A stretch of 64,000 bases of DNA. Source: an uncultured Lachnospiraceae bacterium. Lineage in GTDB: Bacteria; Bacillota; Clostridia; Lachnospirales; Lachnospiraceae. This document shows positions 1 through 8,487 of the stretch, piece after piece. The notes beneath the pieces were generated by a model. It was not told the origin of the DNA, did not search any database, and was given only the letters and a program-made list of their open reading frames with translations. The stretch covers positions 23,874-87,873 of the forward strand of contig CAMXPV010000011.1 of NCBI GenBank assembly GCA_947245585.1. Reading direction: 5' to 3'. Positions within the stretch are counted from its first letter, which is position 1. Every line of letters starts with the position of its first letter. Both the position numbers and the translations under genes were made by a program.

Positions 1-478
1 CTACCATATCTTGAGGGGTATTCTCGCCTCTGATCACCTCAACCAGCTTCATTCTGTCAGCCGGGTTGAAGAAGTGCATACCGATCATCGGTCTGTCAAG
101 GCCCTCGCCGATCTTGGTGATGGAAAGGGAAGAAGTATTACTTGCAAACATGCAGTCCTTCTTCACGATACCCTGTAACTCTTTGAAGATCGCCTGCTTG
201 ATCTCCATTTTCTCCAGAGCAACCTCAACAATCAGATCGCACTCGCCGCAGATATTGTTTAAACCTGTGGTGATCTTGCCCATAACCTCGTCGGCCTTCT
301 CCTGTGTGATCTTCTCCTTACCTACAAGGAAATTCATATTTTTCTGAATCTTAGCCTTGCCGCCTTCAGCGTACTCCTCCTTGATATCACAAAGGCAGAC
401 CTCATAACCGTCTGTCATGGCAAATGCCTGCGCAATACCGGAACCCATGGTTCCAGCGCCGATAATACCTACTTTCAT
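1..478 (-). CDS. hbd: 3-hydroxybutyryl-CoA dehydrogenase (3' end outside window)
   Basis: Reduces acetoacetyl-CoA to 3-hydroxybutyryl-CoA in cytosolic butyrate synthesis. The protein opens with a Rossmann motif (KVGIIGAGTMGSGIAQ) and continues with NTSSLSITKI and the family motif MHFFNPADRMKLVE. About 159 codons are visible of the roughly 280-290 usual for the family; the C-terminal domain lies beyond the window. The ATG at 478 follows an AAGGAGG ribosome-binding site. It is the third gene of a thl-crt-hbd run on the minus strand, so bcd and etfBA may follow outside the window. Family assignment is secure; function is inferred from family and neighbours. Confidence 0.95.
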   Translation of the reverse strand, partial: MKVGIIGAGTMGSGIAQAFAMTDGYEVCLCDIKEEYAEGGKAKIQKNMNFLVGKEKITQEKADEVMGKITTGLNNICGECDLIVEVALEKMEIKQAIFKELQGIVKKDCMFASNTSSLSITKIGEGLDRPMIGMHFFNPADRMKLVEVIRGENTPQDMV

Positions 479-527
479 TGTAGTTCCTCCTTTATATTTT
501 TTAATATTTTATACCACTCGAAAATCT

Positions 528-542
528 TTTTGCTTCGCAAAA
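528..542 (-). other. Short hairpin right after the crt stop codon
   Basis: Directly after the crt stop, the minus strand reads TTTTGC-GAA-GCAAAA, a perfect 6-bp stem with a 3-nt loop. No uridine run follows, so a terminator is unlikely. It may be an mRNA processing or stability element between crt and hbd, or chance. Confidence 0.4.
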
Positions 543-543
543 C

Positions 544-1329
544 TTAGCAGTTTTTAAAAGGCTCCTTCACCTTCTCCTTGTTCTTGTCAAGGAAGAATGC
601 CATGCCGTACTTCTGATCCTCTGTCTCGAAGCAGTCGCCGAAGAGTTTTTCCTCGATCACGATCGCCTCGTCCATGCCGACCTCCAAGCCGTCGTTGATT
701 GCTTTCTTGCAGTTACGAACCGCGATGGGCGCGTTCTTGGCGATGCCGGCCGCCATCTTCTCAGCCGCAGCCATCAGCTCCGCCTGCGGATACACCGCGT
801 TTACCAGACCGATGCGCAGCGCCTCGTCAGCCTTGATGTTTCTTGCCGTATAAATCATCTGTTTCGCCATGCCGGGGCCGACGATTCTCGCCAGTCTCTG
901 CGTGCCGCCAAAGCCGGGCGTAATGCCAAGACCCACCTCGGGCTGGCCAAACACCGCGTTCTCGGAGCAGATTCTGATATCACAGCTCATGGAAATCTCA
1001 CAGCCGCCGCCGAGCGCAAAACCGTTCACTGCCGCAATCACAGGGATCGGGAATGTCTCCAACTTACGGAACACATCGTTGCCCTTCTTGCCGAAAGCCT
1101 CGCCCTCCGCCTTGGTCAGGGTGCTCATCTCGCCGATGTCCGCGCCTGCCACGAAAGACTTCTCGCCTGCGCCGGTCAGGATCAGACATCTGATTTCCTT
1201 CAAATCCACCGCGTCAAGGGTTTCGTTCAGCTCATCCAGTACAGCGGAATTTAAAGCGTTTAACGCTTTCTCGCGGTTGATGGTGATGATGCCGACCTGA
1301 CCCTTTGCTTCATACAATACAAATTCCAT
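544..1329 (-). CDS. crt: Enoyl-CoA hydratase / crotonase
   Basis: Dehydrates 3-hydroxybutyryl-CoA to crotonyl-CoA in butyrate formation. The 261-residue length is normal for a single-domain crotonase. The oxyanion-hole motif AGADIGEM lies near residue 65; FALGGGCEISMSCD (about 103-116) and FGQPEVGLG (about 127-135) carry the two catalytic glutamates. It lies 14 bp after the thiolase gene and 65 bp before hbd on the same strand, consistent with one operon read from the promoter at 2622-2650. The start has a normal upstream AAAGGAG. Confidence 0.96.
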   Translation of the reverse strand: MEFVLYEAKGQVGIITINREKALNALNSAVLDELNETLDAVDLKEIRCLILTGAGEKSFVAGADIGEMSTLTKAEGEAFGKKGNDVFRKLETFPIPVIAAVNGFALGGGCEISMSCDIRICSENAVFGQPEVGLGITPGFGGTQRLARIVGPGMAKQMIYTARNIKADEALRIGLVNAVYPQAELMAAAEKMAAGIAKNAPIAVRNCKKAINDGLEVGMDEAIVIEEKLFGDCFETEDQKYGMAFFLDKNKEKVKEPFKNC

Positions 1330-1343
1330 GTTTTATCTCCTTT

Positions 1344-2525
1344 TTAGTCCATTTCTACGATAGTTGCACATCCCATACCACCGCCGATACACAGCGTAGC
1401 AAGACCCTTCTTCGCGCCCTTAGCCTGCATCTCATGAAGCAGGGTCACCAGAATACGCGCACCGGAAGCGCCTACGGGGTGGCCAAGTGCGATCGCACCG
1501 CCGTTGGGGTTAAGCTGCTTGTCTACGTCGATGCCAAGCTCTTTGCCCACTGCAACGGACTGTGCCGCAAATGCCTCGTTCGCCTCGATGATATCGAAAT
1601 CTTCGATCTTGTAGCCGGCCTTCGCCATAACCTTCTTGGTCGCAGGAACAGGGCCGATACCCATAATTTCCGGTCTGCAGCCTGCAAGCGCGCCTGCAAC
1701 GAAGGTTGCCATAGGCTTCACGCCAAGCTCTTTCGCCTTCTCCTCGCTCATCACAACGATTGCCGCCGCACCGTCATTGATACCGGAAGCGTTGCCCGCG
1801 GTTACGAAACCGTCAGGATTGATCGGACGAAGTTTCTGTAAGCCCTCGATGGTAGATCCCGGTCTCGGACCCTCGTCCACCTTGAACTCAACCATCTCTT
1901 TTTTCTTCTTCACCATAACGGGCACGATCTCCTTATCAAACGCCCCGCTCTTCTGTGCTTCCTCCGCCTTTAACTGGCTCTTCAATGCGAACTGATCCAG
2001 TTCTTCGCGGGTAAGTCCCCACTCTCTGCAGATGTTGTCCGCAGTCATAATCATATGATAATCATTGAACGCGTCCCAAAGGGCATCCTTAATCATGGTA
2101 TCAACCAGAGTGCCATTGTTCATTCTGTAACCGTAACGGCCCTGCATAACCGCATAGGGAGCCATGGACATGTTCTCCATACCGCCCGCAACCACGATAT
2201 CCGCGTCGCCTGCCTGAATCATCTGTGCCGCCATATTCACACAGTTTAAGCCGGAACCGCAGACCACATTGACGGTAACCGCCGGAACCTCATTGGGAAT
2301 CCCCGCCTTGATGGAGGACTGGCGAGCCACGTTCTGACCCTGTCCTGCCTGAATTACACAACCCATGTACACCTGATCAACCTTATCCGGCGCTACACCT
2401 GCTCTGTTAAGCGCCTCCTTGATAACGATTGCTCCCAGCTCCGCCGCCGATGTGGTGCTCAAGCCCCCGCCCATTGTACCGATTGCTGTACGGCAGGCCC
2501 CTGCCAAAACAACTTTTTTTGCCAT
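1344..2525 (-). CDS. thl: Acetyl-CoA C-acetyltransferase (thiolase)
   Basis: Condenses two acetyl-CoA to acetoacetyl-CoA, the entry step of the butyrate pathway. Three thiolase signatures are visible: the nucleophile in [10 protein letters not shown] (about residue 88), the [10 protein letters not shown] histidine motif (about 345-355) and CIGGGMGCA with the second active cysteine near the C-terminus. The start at 2525 (MAKKVVLAG) is preferred over an upstream in-frame ATG at 2540, because GGAGGAG lies between them, inside the first codons of the longer form. This gives 393 residues, the usual length. First gene of the thl-crt-hbd run. Confidence 0.96.
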   Translation of the reverse strand: MAKKVVLAGACRTAIGTMGGGLSTTSAAELGAIVIKEALNRAGVAPDKVDQVYMGCVIQAGQGQNVARQSSIKAGIPNEVPAVTVNVVCGSGLNCVNMAAQMIQAGDADIVVAGGMENMSMAPYAVMQGRYGYRMNNGTLVDTMIKDALWDAFNDYHMIMTADNICREWGLTREELDQFALKSQLKAEEAQKSGAFDKEIVPVMVKKKKEMVEFKVDEGPRPGSTIEGLQKLRPINPDGFVTAGNASGINDGAAAIVVMSEEKAKELGVKPMATFVAGALAGCRPEIMGIGPVPATKKVMAKAGYKIEDFDIIEANEAFAAQSVAVGKELGIDVDKQLNPNGGAIALGHPVGASGARILVTLLHEMQAKGAKKGLATLCIGGGMGCATIVEMD

Positions 2526-2621
2526 TTTCTTCTCCTCCATGTTTAAATTATTTTTATTAAGAAGCCCTAAATGTAAGGCTTTTGCACGATTGTTATTTTT
2601 TTGTCATTGTCAACCGTTTCT

Positions 2622-2650
2622 ATTGTATCATAGGGAATTTATTTTTGCAA
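2622..2650 (-). promoter_or_regulatory. Promoter of the thl-crt-hbd operon
   Basis: On the minus strand TTGCAA is followed after 17 bases by TACAAT with an upstream TGA (extended -10). The -10 lies about 100 bases before the thl start and the element sits in the gap after the chemoreceptor gene. Confidence 0.65.
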
Positions 2651-2666
2651 TCTACTTACCACGCTC

Positions 2667-4361
2667 TTATATCTCAAATTTTTCCACAAGCTGTACCATG
2701 GTCTCCACCTGGGATTTTTGCTCTGTGCTGACAGCGGCCGTTTCCTCGGAAGTTGCCGAATTGTTATCGACGGCGGAGGAAACCTGCGTCACATTCTGAT
2801 TCAGTTCCTGCATCCGTCCGGTATCTCTCTTTAAGATCTGCTCGATCTGTCCCATCTTCTCGGTGGCTTCCTTCGCATCTGCCATCACCTTGTTCATGTT
2901 GGCCTCCGTCTCCTCCGCAATGGCAATACTCTTGTTCATAACTGAAATCGTTGTCTCAATCAGCTCTGTTGTCCTGCCCGCCGCATTCGCCGATTCACCG
3001 GCCAAATTTTTCACCTGCTCCGCCACCACGGCAAACCCTTTTCCGGCCTCGCCCGCTCTTGCCGCCTCAATGGCCGCATTCAGGGACAGCAGATTCGTCT
3101 GGGAAGCGATATCCTCTATCGCTTCTATGATTGTGCCGATCTGCTCCGAGCATTTTCCTATCTCCTGGATGGAAGCCTTTAATTCCTGTAGCTTCTCATT
3201 CCCCATCGTCAGCGTATGCCCTGCCGCAGAGGCCATCCTTGCAGATTCCTCCGCCTCCCGTGCATTTTCTTCCATGCTCTTTGTCATCGCGTCAAAGGCA
3301 GTCATCAGTTCCGACACCTGCACCGCCTGCAGGGTACAGTTTTCGGCCAGATCCTGCGCCGCAAACGCAAGCTGCTCCGAACCGCTGTCAATCTGACCAG
3401 AGACGGTGCGGATCGTCCGGATCGTCTCCTGCATCTTCTCCCCGATCTGTATAAAGGATTCTTTGATCGATACAAATTCTCCCACATATTCCTGTTTTAT
3501 CTCAATCCGGTAATCGCCGTTACCCATCTTTTCAAGGGTCTGCGTAATTTCTTTGATCATGCCAAGCAGATTCTTCTTCATAAAGGCGATCGCCGCAACC
3601 ATCTTTCCGACTTCGCTCTCATCCGCTTCCATGTCAAGCTCCACATGAAATTCGCCGCCTGCAAGCACAGCCATCTGGTCCGACACTTTCAGGATGGGGT
3701 TCAGAAGCTCCTTCTCTGAAAACTTGATCGTCCGGATCAGCTCCCGCACAACATAAAGGAAAGACAGTGCAAACAGGATCTCAAAAAGGTACTGCATCAC
3801 TTTCACCGCCGTCTGCCTTTGGTCCTTTCTCTCTAAAATAGCAAGGATTGTCTCATCCGTCTGGCTGCTGATCTGATCCACCGAATTTCCGTATTCCGTA
3901 CTGAACACACAGGCCTGTGCCGCCGCCAGATCGCCTGCCTGCACATAGGCGATGGCCTGCTGCTCCAGCGGAACAAGCTGTTCAGACATAGACGCGATCT
4001 GATTCAGGCTCGTCCACTCATCCTCCTTCAAAGAACAGCCCTTCAGGGCTTCCATGGCCTGTTCCCTGTTTTTATCCTCATTCAGTTCCTTCATATAGCC
4101 GTCATAATACTTCTGCTCCCCTGTAACGGCATAAGACTGAATATCGTAAGTCAAAGTCTTGGACGCAGCCCGGTACTGGTTCAGCGCCACTGTCGTGTTG
4201 ATCTGCGCGGTATGTATGCGTGACAGCCCCATGTTAAACCCTATGAATCCGACAAGCAGCACGCCGCCGATCACCACTGACAGAAGCGCCTGTTTCACCA
4301 ATCTTTTTAACTGCGCCGCCTGGCTCTTTGTTTCCGGTAACCCATTTTTCTTTTCCCCCAT
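2667..4361 (-). CDS. Methyl-accepting chemotaxis protein
   Basis: Transmembrane chemoreceptor expected to control CheA-CheY signalling to flagella. The start at 4361 follows AAGGAGAGG, giving 564 residues rather than the longer open frame. A first membrane helix lies at about residues 22-44. A helical periplasmic-type sensor of about 140 residues follows (4-helix-bundle type, inferred), then a second membrane helix at about 185-208, a HAMP segment and a long signalling coiled coil. The hairpin tip is recognisable from [19 protein letters not shown] and [13 protein letters not shown]. The ligand cannot be inferred. The flagellin gene at 53.3-54.4 kb is the other motility gene of the window. 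Confidence 0.93.
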   Translation of the reverse strand: MGEKKNGLPETKSQAAQLKRLVKQALLSVVIGGVLLVGFIGFNMGLSRIHTAQINTTVALNQYRAASKTLTYDIQSYAVTGEQKYYDGYMKELNEDKNREQAMEALKGCSLKEDEWTSLNQIASMSEQLVPLEQQAIAYVQAGDLAAAQACVFSTEYGNSVDQISSQTDETILAILERKDQRQTAVKVMQYLFEILFALSFLYVVRELIRTIKFSEKELLNPILKVSDQMAVLAGGEFHVELDMEADESEVGKMVAAIAFMKKNLLGMIKEITQTLEKMGNGDYRIEIKQEYVGEFVSIKESFIQIGEKMQETIRTIRTVSGQIDSGSEQLAFAAQDLAENCTLQAVQVSELMTAFDAMTKSMEENAREAEESARMASAAGHTLTMGNEKLQELKASIQEIGKCSEQIGTIIEAIEDIASQTNLLSLNAAIEAARAGEAGKGFAVVAEQVKNLAGESANAAGRTTELIETTISVMNKSIAIAEETEANMNKVMADAKEATEKMGQIEQILKRDTGRMQELNQNVTQVSSAVDNNSATSEETAAVSTEQKSQVETMVQLVEKFEI

Positions 4362-4450
4362 AATCCCTCTCCTTATAAAATCACGATTCGGCAACCTGCC
4401 TTACGCTACAACTGCTACTATAAAAAGTATATCGAAATCAGGGGGTGTTT

Positions 4451-5566
4451 TCAATCTTTTCTTTTCTTCTCCAGATACGCTTCCGCCGCCGGGTCCGTCA
4501 TGGGCACGACCCGCCTCCACTCCTTGGTTCCCTCCACCTTTTCCACCTCAGAGCGGTTTCGGTAAAGAAATTTCGTCAGCTCGTAGCAGTCCACCCAGAT
4601 TTCGTTGTTCCCCTCCTTCTGAGACTCGTCAAAAATCAGCTGTAATCCCCAGTGCAGGTGCACGGTTTTGATGTTGTTGACATTCTCCTTCGTGCTGTAA
4701 CCCGTGTGCCCCATATAGCCGATCACATCCCCGGCGGTGACCACGCTGCCCTCCTCCAGTCCTTCCGCATAAGGATAATTCTGGCGCAGGTGGGCATAGT
4801 AATAGTACCGCTTTTTGTCGAAGCTGCGAATGCCGATGCGCCAGCCCCCGTACTGATTCCATCCAAGGGCCTCCACGTAGCCGGACTCCACCGCGATCAC
4901 GGGCGTGCCGATCTGCCCCATCATGTCATGCCCCAAATGGGGCCTTGCATAGCCGTAACTGCGGGAAGACCCAAAGTCATCATAGTGGCTGTAGTCAAAC
5001 CCTTTTGCGATGGGGGAAAAGGCTTTCAGGCCGTAAACCCGCTTGCCATCCAGCGTAAACTCTCCCACCATGCCGCCAAGCACCGCCGTGTAAGCCTCAA
5101 GATAATAGTCGTAATACTCCATATCCTTTGTCAGCTCTTCCATGGTAGTCTTGCCGCCCTTTAACTTTTCCGCCGTGTCCTGGATTTTTCTGACGCTGTT
5201 TTTGTCAAACTTTCCGCCGGTCTTTGCCCCCTCATAGGCCAGCAGCTCAATCCAATTGACATGCGCTTCGTCCTTGTAGGTCTCCACGTCCAAATCGTAG
5301 GCCGCCGCCAACGCCTCACAGGTGACATGCAGTTCCACCCATTTGATATAATTGCCGTCTGCGGTCACTTCCACCGCCTGCCTGTCCCTGGAATTCCATG
5401 CCGTACCGCTCCCCTGCCATGCAGACTCCCGCCATCTGCCAAGCAGTTCCCCTGCAATACAAACACTGAGGAATGCAAACAAAAAAACCAACCCCATTTT
5501 CCGGATCATTTTACCCTTTGCACTCTCCCTGTTTTGTCCCCCGTTTTGCCGCCCGCTCTTTCCCAT
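4451..5566 (-). CDS. M23 family peptidase, membrane-anchored or secreted
   Basis: Probable zinc endopeptidase acting on peptidoglycan cross-links. The N-terminus has a basic stretch and a single hydrophobic helix at about residues 21-41 (MGLVFLFAFLSVCIAGELL), a signal anchor or signal peptide. The C-terminal LytM-type domain carries the metal ligands: HLGHD (HxxxD) near residue 210 and HLHWG (HxH) near 300, with the glycine-rich strands usual around them. The middle region is unassigned. The start is uncertain: the ATG at 5566 has a weak ribosome-binding site and an internal ATG 19 codons downstream is also possible. It is divergent from the DUF1576 gene. Confidence 0.85.
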   Translation of the reverse strand: MGKSGRQNGGQNRESAKGKMIRKMGLVFLFAFLSVCIAGELLGRWRESAWQGSGTAWNSRDRQAVEVTADGNYIKWVELHVTCEALAAAYDLDVETYKDEAHVNWIELLAYEGAKTGGKFDKNSVRKIQDTAEKLKGGKTTMEELTKDMEYYDYYLEAYTAVLGGMVGEFTLDGKRVYGLKAFSPIAKGFDYSHYDDFGSSRSYGYARPHLGHDMMGQIGTPVIAVESGYVEALGWNQYGGWRIGIRSFDKKRYYYYAHLRQNYPYAEGLEEGSVVTAGDVIGYMGHTGYSTKENVNNIKTVHLHWGLQLIFDESQKEGNNEIWVDCYELTKFLYRNRSEVEKVEGTKEWRRVVPMTDPAAEAYLEKKRKD

Positions 5567-5652
5567 ACTCTGTACCCGCGCCGTCCGTCTTTTACTTTAC
5601 CGTAAATATATGTGTATCAAATTCCGGGTATGTCATCGGACAAAATATCAGA

Positions 5653-5681
5653 TTGTTCTGCTTCGCATATCCTGTTATGAT
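5653..5681 (+). promoter_or_regulatory. Possible promoter of the DUF1576 operon
   Basis: TTGTTC, 17 bases, then TATGAT with TG one base before the -10 (extended -10). The -10 lies 38 bases before the 5719 start. The -35 match is weak. Confidence 0.4.
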
Positions 5682-5718
5682 AGGAGTAGATCGGAATCGT
5701 TCACGAGAGGAGTGCCCT

Positions 5719-7035
5719 ATGATAGAAAAAATCCGCAAAAAACTGGAAGGCCGGGAAATGTTCGCCTTCAGCATCGTCACGGTCCTGCTCCTGTTCACCG
5801 CGGCCCTGCTTCTTGCCACGCCAAAGGAATTGGTGCGCGGCATGGCGATCATCGTGCTCACCAGGGACGCTCTCGTCACGGATTATTTTGAACTGGCCGG
5901 ATTCGGCGCTGCTTTTTTCAATGCAGGGCTTGTGATGGGACTCGCCATTCTACTGGTAGTGCGGCAAAAAATCCCTTTTACAGGGCTGACCATGGCCGTG
6001 CTTTTCATCAATGCCGGCTTTGCCCTCTTTGGCAAAAACCCTGTCAATATTCTTCCCATCCTGCTCGGCACATGGCTTTACGCGAAATTCCACCATGCGG
6101 GTATGAACCGCTATATCTACACGGCCCTCTTCGGCTCCTGCCTTGCCCCTATGGTGACGGAGCTTGTCTATCTGCTGCCCTTCTCCTTTACCGTCAATCT
6201 GGGGATTGCCGTTCTCGTAGGCATCTTCGCAGGCTTTATCCTGCCTCCGCTCTCCGTACATACCGCCTCCATGCACATGGGCTACAACCTTTTTAACATG
6301 GGGTTTGCCGGAGGACTGTTTGCCTTCGTTATGATGTGCGTCCTGCAATCCTTCGGTCTGGAAAGCAACAGCGTATTCATCTGGAGCTATGGCCGCCCCT
6401 TTTGGCTGCTCGCCAGCTTATATTTGTATTTTACGGCCGCGCTCCTTTATGGCCTGTTCTTAGACAAAACCAGTCTGCGCGGCCTCCTCGTTCTGATGCG
6501 GCATCCCGGCCGCGCGGTCGCGGACTTTGTTTTCATGAACGGCGCGCCTGCCACATTGGTTAACATGGGAATCATCGGTCTGCTCAGCACTACCTATATT
6601 CTTTTGATCGGCGGCGATTTATCGGGACCCGTGGTCGGCGCAATCCTGACCGCCTTCGGCTTTGCCGCCTTTGGCGTTCACGGGCGCAATTACCCGCCGA
6701 TACTGGCCGGTGTCTTTCTCTCCACCTTTATCAATCATATGAAACCCACCACGCCGGGAATCCAAATGGGCGCCGTATCCGCCGTTGGCCTGGCGCCCGT
6801 CGCCGGTCAGTTTGGCATTTTCGCCGGCATAATCGCCGGTATGCTGCACGCGGCAGTGGTGGTCTGCACCTCCTCCCTCTACGGCGGATTAAATCTGTAC
6901 AACAACGGCTTCTCCACCGGCCTTGTGGCCATTGTGCTGGTGCCGGCTCTGGAAAGTTTCATCAAAGGTTTTCAGACGAAAAAGAAGAATAAAACAAAGG
7001 TTGAAAAAGACAGCGCAGCATCTGCGCAGAAATGA
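5719..7035 (+). CDS. DUF1576 multipass membrane protein
   Basis: Predicted integral membrane protein of 438 residues with roughly 10-12 hydrophobic helices. Sequence character (AGFGAAFFNAGLVMG, FALFGKNPVNILPILLG, NNGFSTGLVAIVLVP) fits the DUF1576 family, whose function is not known. The glycine- and asparagine-rich re-entrant-looking segments are reminiscent of channels or transporters, but no substrate can be named. The ATG at 5719 follows GAGAGGAG; the longer upstream frame has no such signal. A 115-residue soluble protein gene follows after 7 bp and is probably co-translated. Confidence 0.75.
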   Translation: MIEKIRKKLEGREMFAFSIVTVLLLFTAALLLATPKELVRGMAIIVLTRDALVTDYFELAGFGAAFFNAGLVMGLAILLVVRQKIPFTGLTMAVLFINAGFALFGKNPVNILPILLGTWLYAKFHHAGMNRYIYTALFGSCLAPMVTELVYLLPFSFTVNLGIAVLVGIFAGFILPPLSVHTASMHMGYNLFNMGFAGGLFAFVMMCVLQSFGLESNSVFIWSYGRPFWLLASLYLYFTAALLYGLFLDKTSLRGLLVLMRHPGRAVADFVFMNGAPATLVNMGIIGLLSTTYILLIGGDLSGPVVGAILTAFGFAAFGVHGRNYPPILAGVFLSTFINHMKPTTPGIQMGAVSAVGLAPVAGQFGIFAGIIAGMLHAAVVVCTSSLYGGLNLYNNGFSTGLVAIVLVPALESFIKGFQTKKKNKTKVEKDSAASAQK

Positions 7036-7042
7036 GGATGAC

Positions 7043-7390
7043 ATGACACACGAAGAAAAAAAGACCGCCAAAATCGTTGAGGAATTAACCATGTTCTTCT
7101 TCGCCCTGGAGGCAGCCTATATCGACACCCGAATCGAGCGGAGCAAAAACTGTGCCACCATCCGGGTGGAAGCGGATTTCAACCCGGCCTATGCCGACAA
7201 ACTCTCCCATCTGAATCAATATCTCAACGGCAAAAAGAACGACGGCATGGGCGACCTCTACTGGGAACTGGCAGGCAGCGGCGATCCCGGGGAGACCAGC
7301 CAGCTGCTTTTGATCGGCATGATGATCGACCGCGCCGAAATCATCATAAAAGAAAACAGGGTAACGCTTACCCTGTTTCGAACCTACTAA
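7043..7390 (+). CDS. Small cytosolic protein linked to the DUF1576 gene
   Basis: 115-residue acidic, soluble, alpha/beta-looking protein that I do not recognise. It has no membrane helix or signal peptide. The sequence alternates a predicted long N-terminal helix (KTAKIVEELTMFFFALEAAY) with amphipathic strands such as CATIRVEADF and NRVTLTLFRTY. It starts 7 bp after the membrane protein gene behind a GAGG, which suggests a functional pair, for example a cytosolic regulator of the membrane protein; this is inference only. Its last 4 bases overlap the convergent glycosyltransferase gene. Confidence 0.7.
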   Translation: MTHEEKKTAKIVEELTMFFFALEAAYIDTRIERSKNCATIRVEADFNPAYADKLSHLNQYLNGKKNDGMGDLYWELAGSGDPGETSQLLLIGMMIDRAEIIIKENRVTLTLFRTY

Positions 7391-8466
7391 GCCTCGTCCT
7401 TCGACCGGTACACAAACTCCCGCTGAATGGCAAAACTGATAAAAAACAATAAAATGTCCACCGGCATTTTAACCGCCACCTCCGCGCCGCCGACCAGGCC
7501 ATACAATGCATTCACCAGAAAAGCGCTGCACGCCATCTGGCATACCGCCAAAAGCGCGTACTTACCCACCGCAGCCGCCACGCCGGCTTTGCTTCGAAAA
7601 ACAACCCGGTAATTGACCATAAAATTATATACGGCGGAAATCACCCTTGCGGCCGCTGTGGCAGCCACGATATAGGGAATCCCCATCAGACTGCCCGCCG
7701 CCCGCCGAAACATCACACAAAACATCTGAAAGAGCAGCAGATCCAACACACTGGAAGAAAGGGACGAGAAGAGAAACTTCCCAAACACCAGATAGATGCG
7801 CAGGGAATCCCTGACGGGATGAAAATGGCTCGTCTTATTCTCCTCAATATAGACCGTCTCCACCGCCACTTCCCTGATCGGAATATGCCGGTCCTTTGTC
7901 TCAATCAACATATTCGTCTCATACTCGAAACGTTCTCCCCTGACCTGCATCAGCTTTTCCATAAAGAAAGCCGGAATGGCCCGCAGCCCGGTCTGTGTGT
8001 CCGAGACGGAAAGTCCCAACAGATAACGTAACACTTTTCGGGTGCACTTATTGCCAAAGCTTGACCGCACCGGCACCCCCGGCCTGTCAAAATCCCGGCA
8101 GCCAAGAATCAGGCTTTCCGGATGTTCCCAAAGCGCCTGCATACACGCCATGATATCGTTGGGCCTGTGCTGCCCGTCGGAATCCGCCGTCACACAGCCC
8201 GGCGCTTCATGAAATTCCCGCAGGCAGTAATTGAACGCCGTCTTGAGGGCCCTGCCCTTTCCCAAATTCACGGCATGATACAAAACCACACAGTGATCCA
8301 TCTCCGCCGCCTGTTGAAAGAGGGACGCGTATGCCTCCCCGCTGCCGTCATCCACCAAAACCACATGCCGGATTCCCGCCGCCTGCAGGTCACGCAGTAG
8401 GATCATTAACTTTTCGTCCGGCTCATAGGAAGGTATGATCACCGGTATTTCCAAATAGGATGACAT
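7387..8466 (-). CDS. GT2 glycosyltransferase fused to a GtrA-like membrane domain
   Basis: The first ~220 residues form a GT-A fold glycosyltransferase of the dolichyl-phosphate-mannose/glucose synthase type: VIIPSYEPDEKL, VLVDDGSG, GKGRALKTAFN and the metal site TADSDGQH (DxD-like). The last ~125 residues contain about four hydrophobic helices typical of GtrA proteins, which are thought to move or hold polyprenyl-phosphate sugars in the membrane. The likely product is a lipid-phosphate-linked sugar donor used outside the membrane. It starts 21 bp after the GT-C-like gene behind AAAGGACAGC, so the two probably act together in glycosylating a cell-surface polymer. Donor and acceptor are unknown. 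Confidence 0.85.
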   Translation of the reverse strand: MSSYLEIPVIIPSYEPDEKLMILLRDLQAAGIRHVVLVDDGSGEAYASLFQQAAEMDHCVVLYHAVNLGKGRALKTAFNYCLREFHEAPGCVTADSDGQHRPNDIMACMQALWEHPESLILGCRDFDRPGVPVRSSFGNKCTRKVLRYLLGLSVSDTQTGLRAIPAFFMEKLMQVRGERFEYETNMLIETKDRHIPIREVAVETVYIEENKTSHFHPVRDSLRIYLVFGKFLFSSLSSSVLDLLLFQMFCVMFRRAAGSLMGIPYIVAATAAARVISAVYNFMVNYRVVFRSKAGVAAAVGKYALLAVCQMACSAFLVNALYGLVGGAEVAVKMPVDILLFFISFAIQREFVYRSKDEA

Positions 8467-8487
8467 GTGCTGTCCTTTCTCCCGCTT

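Noticed and set aside
1305..1841. 178-codon open frame on the plus strand
   Set aside because: Antisense to thiolase, no independent evidence.
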